From Zygnema cylindricum (taxonomy: Eukaryota; Streptophyta; Zygnematophyceae; Zygnematales; Zygnemataceae), in NCBI GenBank assembly GCA_037447655.1, contig JBBHKE010001457.1, positions 1-64,000 on the forward strand: 64,000 nt of DNA, read 5' to 3'. The position numbers were made by a program, and so were the translations under genes. How positions within the stretch are numbered: position 1 is the first letter of the stretch; every line of letters begins with the position of its first letter. Below are positions 1 through 11,839 of this stretch, piece by piece. Under the pieces are notes generated by a model, which was given only the letters and a program-made list of their open reading frames with translations, was not told the DNA's origin and did not search any database.

Positions 1-38
<38 letters not shown>

Positions 39-156
39 TCGAGAGAGCGAGAGAGAGAGAGATAGAGAGGGTGAGAGAGAGAGAGAGATGAGAGAGTGAG
101 AGAAAGAGAGAGAGAAAGTGAGAGAGCAAGAGAGAGAGTGAGAGAAACAGCGGGAC

Positions 157-187
<31 letters not shown>

Positions 188-190
188 AGG
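1..190 (+). repeat. (GA)n microsatellite in a CPSF160 intron
   Basis: Almost uninterrupted GA dinucleotides. On the CPSF160 sense strand this is a CT tract starting within about 15 nt after the donor site at 201-202. It is open in several frames, which is why exon 12 appears to read through to the window edge. Confidence 0.9.
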
Positions 191-202
191 GGAGAGGCCC
201 AC

Positions 203-2489
203 CTGAGGATGAACTCGCAGCCGTTCCCTACAGGCCATAATCCAAACCGGACATTTTCCAGTAACAAAAACCCCTTTAGCCCCACTCTCTCCCACGTTGT
301 GAAATACAATCATTTTCTCGGAAACTTCCTCCTGACTCGAAGCTCCTCCCTCCCCCATTTGCTCCCCGTTTCTCCCTCTACTTTTCACCCATTCTAACGG
401 TCTTCTCGCAAATCTTAACCCACCTAAACCTGGTTTCTCTCCTCTCTCTCTCCCGGTATCTCCCTCTCTAACTTTCTCTCCCTTTTCTACATCTCCCTTG
501 TCATCTCCCTTTCCTGCCTCAACTACCTCTCTCCCTCTCTCACACGATTCCTCTTCCTGTGCAACTCCTCCCTCACGTCTTCCCTCTCCCTCTCTATCTC
601 CATCTCTCTCTCCATTTTCCGCTCCCTTTTCCTCTCCCTTTTCCTCCCCATTTCCTTCTCCCTTTCCTTTATCTTCTTCATCTTCCTCTCCCTCTTTCGT
701 TTCTTCCACGCCAACCTTTTGTTCGCTGCCCGAGCTTTTGGGCAAGTCCGAAACCTTTTTTTCCGAGTCGAGCAATTCGCAAACTCCTTCGTGGGAAAAC
801 GCTCGATAAGATAACATTCTTCCATCAGAAAGGAGAGCGAGTAAAAATGGTCGTCCAAACGGAAAACCCCACGTTTCCATGCACAATTCCTTTACCATAA
901 TTTGTTCCGTTTCTACCAAAATGTCTTCCTCGTTGTTCCCTTCCAAACTTTCTTCGCCCTGCCCAAATCCCGAAATTTCTTTCGGAACCTCTTTTTTCTT
1001 TTTTTCAACCGAAGAAAAAGGAGTTCCCGCGTCGACCAAAATTTGTCGTCCGAAAGTCAAACCGACCGCCGACCAAACTCGTTGAAATCCGGGCAGTTCA
1101 TAAATTTCGAGCTGCCCGGACTTCCGGGCAGCAATACAAAAAATTTCACCTCCATCAGTAGCATAAGTAGTAGTGGTAGACTCTCCTCCCACTCCAAAAT
1201 TTGGACGATTTCTACTCGAAGTCCTTTGGAGTCTCCCTCCTACCCCTCCCTCCTCCAATCCCATTCTATGTAAAATTTTTGCGTTTACCGGTTGAGTTTC
1301 TGTTTCACAACATTTTTTCAACCACGAAAATTCTCCTCTGTCATGGAAAAGGGTAGTTGCCGTAATCGGATCTTCTGTTCCGTTTTCCGTAAACGGAGCG
1401 ATAACAGTCAGCGAACATTTTTTAGAATCTGGAAAACACAAAAGTAATAAAAAAAAAAAAAAAAAAAAACGATCAAAATACAACCATTTGCTGTTGAGAT
1501 GTATGATTTTGGATGTTGGGAAAAAAAAAAGTGGATTTCTATTCCAACTTTGAGGATTTTTTTTTAAATTTAAGATCTGCCCGGAAAATTTAATCGTAAG
1601 AAAACCTTAAACAGTGTGGATTCAAAAAAGATTTAACGGATTTTAAAGTGGTTTGTAAAATTTTCCTTCACTTGTGTAATATTTAAAACATGAAATTTCT
1701 AAATATTGTCAGTTAATAAACTAAAAATGGCAATTTTCTGAAGATTCCAAATTCCTTTTTCAAATTTCCATTGTTCTCACAAACCCCGGGACACATGAAA
1801 ACACATTAAAAAAAAAACACTCAAAAAAAAAAAAAGGAAAAAGAACATTCAAAACCCTAAAAGTCGAAACAAGAAGGAAAAAAAATTACCTCCGACGGCC
1901 AATCGCAGACTGCCATCTGTCATCGTGAGCAAGACAAAAGGATCGCAAACAACTGCATTCGCTATTTCCGGTGCCAATCCTCCCTCTCCATCTCTCCCTC
2001 CTCCTCCCTCTCTCGCTCCTCCCTCTACACCTCCACCCTCTCTCCCGCCACCCTCTTTCCCGCCACCCTCTCTCCCTCCCTCTCCCGCTCCCTCTCCCTC
2101 TAAAGCTCCGGTTCCCGCTCCCTCTCTTGCTCCCTCTCCCGCTCCCTCTCCCTCTAAAGCTCCGGTTCCCGCTCCCTCTCTTGCTCCCTCTCCTGCTCCC
2201 TCTCCCATTCCATCTCCTCCTCCCTCTCCCTCTCCCTCTCTCTTACTCCTCCGAGGAAACTGAAAGGCAGGGAGTTGCTGAGTCATAGAGGGGCCGTGGA
2301 GGAGACGGAGACCGGTGGCATAAACCTGCACCACTCTCTGCCTGAACCCTGGAGTGAGAGAGAGAGAGGAATAGGAAGAGGGAGAGGGGGAAGGAAGGAT
2401 AAAACTAAGTAAAAGGCAAAAGGAGAAGAATGGGTGTAAGAGGGAAACGTAATTATCGACAGACCTGAAGCGAACAAGAGAGAGTGAGA

Positions 2490-2557
<68 letters not shown>

Positions 2558-3685
2558 CAATCGAGGAAGATAAAAATAAAGATGAAGAAAGAGAAGTATT
2601 AAAGACGGTGGAACATCACCCTTCCACCCCACTTCCCCTTCCCCCTCCTCTCCTACTCTTTCTTCCCCCTCTCTTCCCTCCCTTTCCCCCTCACCTGCTG
2701 AATAGGTTCCCGGCTGCCTTAGTGGATCCTGTTGTGAAGTAGTCTACTGCTGACGTCACATCAGAGAGCTCCTCTCCTGTTTCCAGAACCTGCCGATTCA
2801 TACGCAAAAATAGGGGAAATATCATATGAAAATCATATGAAGCATCGTATGAAAATCATATCAAGTGTTGTACGAAAATCATATGAAAAATCGAATGAGA
2901 GAACTTCTCGATTTTGAAATATAGTTAAATCGCAAATATTGTTTGCGATTTCGATCGATATACACCACTAAAAAATATGTATAGAGAATAGGAAAAGAAA
3001 AAGAAAACAATATGAAACAACACAAAAAAGTAATATAAAGACAATGCCAAAACAATACAAAATGTTTCCATACTTTACTCCTATCGTGGAAAATGTGTTG
3101 TCAAACCTTAAAAGAAAAAAATGAAAATAAAACTCCCGAGGGTTTAACAGGATCGTAGGGTTTTTTATATGTGGTGATGTATATATTTAGTGTTGCTCAT
3201 CGGTAGCCTTACACCGAGAAAATTGGTTTTTTTGGACCTACCGATAATCGATATTTAGTTAGTCGATATGTCGGTGATGAATCGCGATACATGATATTAA
3301 CCAGATATTTTTTAGTGTTTACTGTTTTCGATATCATCTGTGACTTTTTGTCCTTTTGGGGAGTTACAGTTTTGCCATGTGGCAGATGAATAAAGGACGT
3401 CAATGGTATTTTTGAAGAGTAATGATATATACAGGTTAATTTAGGGTTATTTTGGGGTTTTTAATCTGCATTTTGTGGAATCTAAATGACGCGTCACGTC
3501 TACTTGTTTTATCGGTTAGCTGGAAAGGTCGATAATTCATAATATCTTTTGTCAAGATATAGGCCTAGACTCACCACCAAATGAGCAACACTAGTATAAT
3601 TAATTATAAATTCTATACATAAGTGTATTGTGTATAATCATGGAGTGTCTGTCGAACCATAAGAGAAGGGAGAGAGAAGAGAGAA

Positions 3686-3720
<35 letters not shown>

Positions 3721-4896
3721 GAGAGCGAGAGAGAGAGAGAGAAAGAGAGACGGAAAGAGAGAGAGAGAGAGAAAGAGAGACAAAGAGAGAGAGAGAGGGA
3801 AGGAAAAGAGGAGTCGTACGAAATTCGCAGGGAAATCTTGGATTCTTAAGATATTTTTCGACAACAAAAAAAAACCGATTCTACTGTTATAGCATCATAC
3901 AAACCATAGAATGGGAGTCAAAACTGAGGATAAGGTACGCATGGAAACGCTCGTCTGCCGACAAATCGGATCCGCGATCTCCCTCGTGATGGACGGTCCA
4001 GATTCCTCGGATTCCGGGAAGCTCCACCTGGGAGGGAGAGGGAGAGGGAGAGGGCAAGGGAGAGGGAGAAGAAGAGGGAGAAAGGAGGGGAGGGGGATGG
4101 GGAGAGGGAGAGAGGGAGAGAGGGAGAGAGGGAGGGAGGGGGAGAGGAGGGAGAGAGGAGGGAGAGAGGGAGAGAGGACGGAAAGAGGGAGAGAGGGAGA
4201 GAGGGGGATAGGAGGGAGAGAGGAGGGAGAGAGGGAGAGAGGGAGAGGGAGAGAGGAAGAGAGGGAGAGAGGGAGAGAGGGAGAGAGGGAGAGAGGGAGA
4301 GAGGGAGTGAGAGAGGGAGAAAGGGAGAGAGGGAGAGGGCAAGAGAGGGAGGGAGACAGGGAAAGAGGGAGAGGGAGAGAGAGAGGGAGAGGTAGAGAGG
4401 GAAGGGCGAAGGAGGGAGAGGGAGGGAGAGGGCGGGGGAGATGGAGAGGGGAGGGAGAGGGAGAGGGAGGAGTGTTTTACAAACTTAATTCTTTCCTTTC
4501 AACACTCATAAATTCCACCGACAATCCTTAAAATAATCCCCAAAAAGATTTCAGAAAATCGCAGAAAATTCCCTTTCAAACCTGGGAAGAAACAATCATA
4601 CCACATAAAGAAAAAAAAATGATCCAAAAATCCCAAATTAGCACCAAAAAAGGGCTCAAGTATTTCCAAATAAACCCCAAAAAACCTCCAGAAAAAAAAG
4701 GCAATTCCTCCTCCGTATTTCTTCCATTCGAATCAACTTTTGCAAAAAATAAAAACATCCAAAAAGTCCCAAAAAACTGCCAGGAACTAATCTCAAAAAT
4801 CGCTAAAAAATCTCCCAAAAACCGCCAAAAATCACCCAAAAATAAAAAAAAATCACAAAAAATTGCCAGAAAATCAGCGCAAATTCAAAAAAAAAA

Positions 4897-4947
<51 letters not shown>

Positions 4948-6613
4948 GAGAGAGAAAAAAAAGAAAATCTTAAGGATTTCACCTTCGTTACTTCTTCCGG
5001 TCGAACGGATCGTTGTAAAAACGAAAGACATCCGTTTTTACCGTGTCCCGAACAAACGGCGATTTCATAATTGCTCTGTTTTGCGATTCCGGAAGCTTCC
5101 GGGTCGCTGCGGCTCCGGACTCCATAGGCAATATCTCGAATAGGACCGATATTTACTAAGGAATCTCGCACCACAAAAGAAAAAGATTTCATCTGTAAAA
5201 ACAAATATAAATGAAAAAATAAAAGTGAATCGCTGATGGGTTTCCAAGGTTTTTGGGTTTTTGGGTTTTTGGGCATTTTGGGTTTTGGGGTTTTGGGGTA
5301 TTTTGGGTTTTGGGTTTTGGGATTTTTGAGGTTTTGAAGGTTTGGGGTTTTTTGGGAAAAAACGGTGACTAGTTGGACCAATATTTACTAAAAAATATCG
5401 CAAATGAAAAAGGTTATATTCGTAAAAACAAGAACAAAACAAAGAGAAAAAAGAAAAGAAAAACAAAAAACAAAAAACGGAGTAGGTATCGTAGAATCTC
5501 GGAAAACCCAAAGAAGGCCGTAAAAAATCCTTAAGAAAATGCTATGAAGGCCTAAAAAAACTTGAAAGAAGTATACTTCTAATGTATATATATACACATA
5601 CGTATATATACATAAATATATACTTAAAAATAACTAAAGAAAAAGCCAAAAGAAAATGAAAAAGATAAAAAAAAAAAAAAAAAAAACTGACTCTGGATGG
5701 GTTTGCCAGGGCTGGAGAGGAACTGTAGAGCGACAACTCTTCTGCAACAAGACTGTCGTCGGAAATCGATCTTTTTAACCTTTTTGCCTCCGGTTCACCG
5801 CTCGTATTTTCCTCCGCCTGCGAAAAAATAAACATTTGCAGAAAATTCAGTGCGAAAAAACAATACTTTATGCAAAAAAAAAAAGGGTAAGAGGAAACAA
5901 AAATGGAATGCAAACTGACTCGAATTGGAAAAATTATCGTATTGCAGAAAAGCTCGATCTAAACAAACGCCCGGAATAGTGCAAAACATACACAAAAAGA
6001 AAAAAAAAGAAAGGGAAACAGAAAAAGAATAAGTCTGAGGAGAAAAGTCTGAAAAGTGTCAAGAGAGAGAGAGAGAGAATCAAGCTCAAATTAAAAATAT
6101 AAAAATTTAACATAAAAAATCATAATAATAATGATGAATATTATAACAAAAAATAAAACTGAAAAATATCGGAAATAAGAACCAGTCGATCCTTCCGAAA
6201 AACAATCAAATCTGCCTTACATCAAAATTTGGAAAATTGGGAGAGATGAAAAATAAATCAATAGATAAATAAATAAATAAACAATAAAGAAAAAAAACCT
6301 TCTAAAAAGAAAGAAAAGCAACCAAAATTGCAGATTTCAGTTTAACTATCGAAAAAAAAAATGAATAGAATATCAGCAAATCATCCGTAAAAACTGAAAA
6401 TTGACCTCATCTTTTGACGATTTATGATTTCCTCCGCCTCCTCCTCCTTCCCCTACCCCTACCCCTCCTCTTGTCCCTCCCTGGAATTGAACCAATAAAC
6501 TGTCGCCAAGTCGACTTCCTAAAAAAATAAAATTTTCTCCGAGGGTACAAACACAAGAAGACAAAACTGCCGATTTATTCCGTTCCAGTTCCAGTTTTTT
6601 CACTTCTCTGTCC

Positions 6614-6711
<98 letters not shown>

Positions 6712-9700
6712 AAGAGAAAGAGAAAGAAAGAGAGAAAGAGAGAGAGAGACAAAGAGAAAGAGAAAGAAAGAGAGAAAGAGAGAGAGAGAGGGGGGGGAGG
6801 GAGAGAGGGGGGGAAAGGAGAGGGAGGGAGAGGGGGGGGGGATAATAAATTTCAAGTTTTCTTTATCCAGGTTTCTTCTTTTTTTCTTTTTTTCTTTTAG
6901 TTTTGATGTCTGAATTTTTGATTTTTCCGCTTATCCTTTTTTATTTCCTCAATTATCTTCCAAATCTATCCAAACTTATCTCTTTCTTTTTCTTTACATA
7001 TTCATTTACTTAGTTATTCCTGGTTCTAGCGAAAAAAAAAAATCAATCTCCCTTCAGGCCAATTAACAGTTTACAAGATTATTCTATCAAAAATATTATG
7101 AATTTATGCAAATTAAACTTTGTCTCATCTTCCGTCAAAATCCTCCAAAATATTCTTGTTTTTGTCAAATTTATTCCAAATACTAAAACTTAAAAGGCAA
7201 TCTAAAGGATGAAAAAAAAATACGATGCATATTTAAAGTTTTATAAACTTATTTGAATAAAATTGCTTGCTTGAAAAAAATTTGTGTGGATAAAATTTCC
7301 GTCTCATCTCCTGTCAAAATCCAAAAAAAGTTTTAAAAGATTTCCGGTTTTCAACGAAATTAACAAAACTTGAAAGGTAATCCACATGATGAATTACGTT
7401 TTTAATGCATTAAAAAAAAATTATAAATTTATTCGTAAAATTTTCTTCTCGCCTTCTGTCAAAATCGAGGAAAAGTTCCAGAAGGTCTCGGGTTTTTGTT
7501 GAAATTAACGTGACTCGACAGGTAAGCAAATCAATGCATTATTTTTTTTAACACGTGATAAAAGTTTGATAAAGTTATTCGAATAAAAACTTATGCGAAT
7601 AAAAATTTATGCAAAATAAAGATTTCGTCTCACCTTCCCACAAAATTGAGTCTCGAAATCTTTCCTTCGAAATTAATAAAACTTGAGAGGCAATCCAAAA
7701 GATGCATTATATCTTTACAAAACAAATTCAAAAAAAAATTCCCCTCACCTTCCGTCGAAATCGAGAAAAAGTTCCAAAAGATCTCCAGTTTTTGTCGAAA
7801 TTAAGGCGACTTGAGAGGTAATCCAAACCGCATTTGCTCCGTCTAACTCGATTCCTTCGAGAGAATTTTTTACTTTTTTCATCTCAGGGAAACCGTCTTT
7901 TACTCCCGCGAATTTATTTAAAGCTAACGAACATTTCGAGGTTTGACTCGAATAAAAGATCGCATTCGAAGATAGAATCAGTACTCCTCCAATTGGAGCC
8001 GGTACCGGAACCAGTTTGTATACGTCGTAAGGAAGATCCTAAAAAATTCCGCAAAAAAAAAATGTAACTTTTTTTTAACATTTCTTTTTTTTTTACATTT
8101 CTTTTTTAATACTCCTTTTTCAACGTTTCTATTTCAGCATTTCCTATGAGGAAGAGGGGAGGGAGAGGGGAGAGAGAGGGGAGCAAAAGGGGAGGGAGAG
8201 GGGAGAGAGGGGAGCAAGAGGGGAGCAAGAGGGGAGCAAGAGGGGAGGAAGAGGGGAGAGAGGGAGAGAGAGGGGATGGAAAAGGGAGGGAGAAGGGAAG
8301 GAGAGGGGAGGGAGGGGAGAGGGAGGGGGAAGTGAGAGAGAAAAAGGGAGAGAAAGCGGACGAGGGAGAGCGAGTGGGAAACAAGCAAGAGGGAGAGAGA
8401 GAGAGGGAAAGGAGGAGAGAGGAGAAGAGGCCAAGAGAGAGGGAGGGAGAGGGCGAGGGAGCAGGTGAGGAAGAAAGGGAGAGAAAGAGAGGGAATGAAA
8501 ATCAGTATAGAAGACAAATCCGGAACCAATTTGTAAAAATTGTACGGGATATTCGACAAACTACAAAGCCTTCTTTATCACTATTTTTTTTTTCAAGGTT
8601 TTTGTTTCGGTTTTTTTGTTCTTGGCATTTTTTTGTTTCTTCAGGTTTTAGTTTTGCTTTTTCCAACATATACTGTTTTGGGTGTTTTCGAGGTCTTTGT
8701 ATCGAATTTTTATAAAATTCTTAAGTTCTTTTTGGGGTTTTAGAGTCTATTTTTGGATGTTTCAGGATGAAGGAAAAGGAAGAAGGAGAGAGAGAAGAGA
8801 GGAGAGCCAGACACAGAGAGAGAGAGATATAGAAAGAGAGAGAGAGAGAGATAGTGAAAGAAAAGGAGAATACTCACCTTATCCTCCCACAAAACCGGAT
8901 GAGTCTTCAAGCCTAAATTGAGAGTGAGAGCCGTAAGACCACAAGTAAACCGTTTAACTGCCAATCTTCCCGCAAAAGTCGTCTCTTTCTCGTGAAGTAC
9001 AACCACTACACCCTCATTGTACCCGTGGAGATACCCCAAATCCTTCACATTTTTTATTCCGTAAATTGTTAAATCGACAACATAAGAACTCTCAATCCGA
9101 GCCGTAGGAACTCCTCCTCCGGGACCGATGAGAAAGTCGTCATCGCCAATTCCGTAACCGAGCTGCGAGGGAGAGGGAGAGGGAAGGGAGAGGGAGAGGG
9201 AGAGGGAGAGGGAGAGGAAGAGGAAGTGGGAGAGGGAGACGGAGAGGATCGTATTGCTTTCCTGTTGGTTAGAATGCAACTCCCTACTTAACCCAACGTT
9301 TTTTTTGTCCTATTTTGTTACTTTGAAATATGTGATCTGGATTGATAGAAGATTTAAACTCTTCTTAAACATTTTAAGCTTGTATTCCATTCACGCTGTT
9401 GACGAGTCTCAATTTTCACTCGGTCAACAATTCATATGTACAATCGCTCTTCCCTCTCCATCGATTCATTTTATTTTTTTTCAATAATTGGGAAGAAAAT
9501 GAAGTAAATGAAGGAAAACAGCAATATGACGAGGTAAACTCTCACCTATACGGCTTTAAGAAGGGCCTGTTGCAATACTTTTGAAGTAATGTTTTCAAAT
9601 CGAGGTCAATTTGAGAAGGAAAACGAAAAAAATGAAGTTACAGAAGGAAGGAAAAAGGTAAATTCTCAGCTAGGCGGCTTTAAGAAGGGCAATTTCTGAC

Positions 9701-11801
9701 TATTTTGGCGTAATTTTTTCAAACCGGAGCCAATTTGAGTGTTTCAAATGTGAAGAAACGGCAAAATCCAGGGTCAGAAATACAAAAGGTGAAGGAAAAG
9801 GAAAAAGAAAAAGGTAAATTTCTCACCTGGGCGGCTTTAAGAAGGACCATTTGGTGATTAAAAATGAGAACCGAGGCACATCTTCCGAGAGGATCGGCTC
9901 TAACCATTGGTCCTCGAGGAAAAGTAGTTCTTCCCCCTCGAAGATGAGCCCATTTGGAACCCTCCATAGAGTGGAGAGAACTGAAAAAGTTTTAATTCCC
10001 AAAACCCAAAAACCGAATTCAAGAGCTTGAATCCAAAATCTTCATTTCGAAAACTTCCGAAGCTTAAATCCAAAAGTTCAAATTCAAAAACTTGAAAAAA
10101 TAAAATCCGGAAAAGTAAATCTGAAAGCTTAAATACGGAAGTTTAAATTCAAACGCTTCAAATTGGAAAGCTTAAAATGAAAAGATTAAATTTAAAAGTT
10201 TATATTCAAAAAGTGAAATTTAAAAGCTTAAATTCAAAAAACTTCAAAAACTTAAATCGATAAGCTTAAATCTCGAGATTTGAACAAAAACAAAAATAAG
10301 CGTAGAAATCCAGTCTCCCAAAAGCTTAAGTACCGAATTTCAATTGGAAAAATCTCAAATGATAAATATAAATCTCATAAGCAACATAAAATTTATCTCA
10401 GGATTTAAATCTCCAAATTTGAAAATCCGAATTTAAAACTCAAATTCCCATATTTCATATACAAAATCCCAAAATTTAAATCAAATAATTTGAACCACAA
10501 TACTCAAATCTAAAAAATTAATCCTAAATCCTGAAACCCAAATTTCAAAACCTTAATTTTTAAGTATCAAATTTGAATTTTCACATTCAACATTCCAAAA
10601 TCCCAAAATTCCAAAATTCCAAAATCCCAACCAAAAAGTTGCATCAGAGTGAATTTACAAATTTAGAAAAGTGAAAAAAATATCACTTGAAAAAAAAAAA
10701 ACCAGAAATAACGATGGAAAAGCATTTTCGATTTTGCGAGTTTTGCTGTGAGAATAAGAAATCAAAATAGCCAAAATATGAAGATTATCTAATCTGAACT
10801 TGCTTTTGAGAGCTATTTCAATTGGAACAAAATAAATTCACGCAAATGGAAAATGAGGAACGGTTTAAAGGATTATTATTTTTTTAAGAATTTCTCAACC
10901 CGTTTCCAAGTTTCGTGAAGAGGAGCATAAAAAATAATCAAAAACATGAAAGAAATTCCTCAACAACATAGCTTACTCAAGAAAATCCCAACTCGCTTCT
11001 GAGTTTTCTTGATAGGAAGCAAACAAATTGAAAACTGTTCACGTGGAATTTTTTTGAAACTACGCACATTTTTTAATACTAATTTAGAGAACTCACCTTG
11101 CTTTTAAGGAATGAGTTGCATCATCGAACTCCAAAACTGAAAATTTTGCTTCACGAAAAGTAAGAATGATGGCGTCGCGTCGCTGACGTCCATCATCTCT
11201 TCGGTGAGACAGAACCGCCAAACTTTCCACATTCCCATGAAGCCTGAGATGCAATTAGAGAGAGGGAGAGGGACAGAGGGAGAGAGATAAGCCAAAATTT
11301 TCACATCTTATGATGCCTTGGACACAATACGAAGAGCGAGAGAGAGAGAGAGAGTGAGAGGAAAGCCCAACTCCAATAACGATATACGGTGTAGTTTTCA
11401 CAAATCTATCAAGCCAAGCCTGAGAAGGGAGCGAGCGATCAAAAAAGGTCGTGAAACTGAGGAAGGGAGAGAGGCAGAGTGGACGAGGAAAATAAATGAT
11501 TGCCTTCATGGAGTGAGCGTGATACTGGCATCAAATTGAGAAGGAGAACAAGAGAGAGGGTGAGATGGAAAGCAAGGGAAAGCGAGAGGGTAAAGTGATA
11601 GACGAGAGGAAGAAGGGAAGGAAAATGGAGACAGAGAGGAGGGAAGAAAGGAAAGGAAAAAGAAAAGGGACAGTGAGATGGAAAGATGGAGTTGAAGGAG
11701 AGTGAATGGGACACAGGAGAGGGAAGGGAGGCAGAGATGGCACGACTGAAGGAGTTGTTTTTACAGTGTGCCTGTCACACCTCTAAAGCCATCGGCCCTG
11801 A

Positions 11802-11839
<38 letters not shown>

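Noticed and set aside
3911-4531. 206-aa plus-strand ORF of GRG/RER repeats
   Set aside because: Translation of the GGGAGA tract beside CPSF160 exon 9; frames stay open only because the repeat lacks stops.
5240-5360. Interstitial telomere repeat
   Set aside because: Units are irregular T3-5G3-4, not TTTAGGG; it is called a G-rich minisatellite only.
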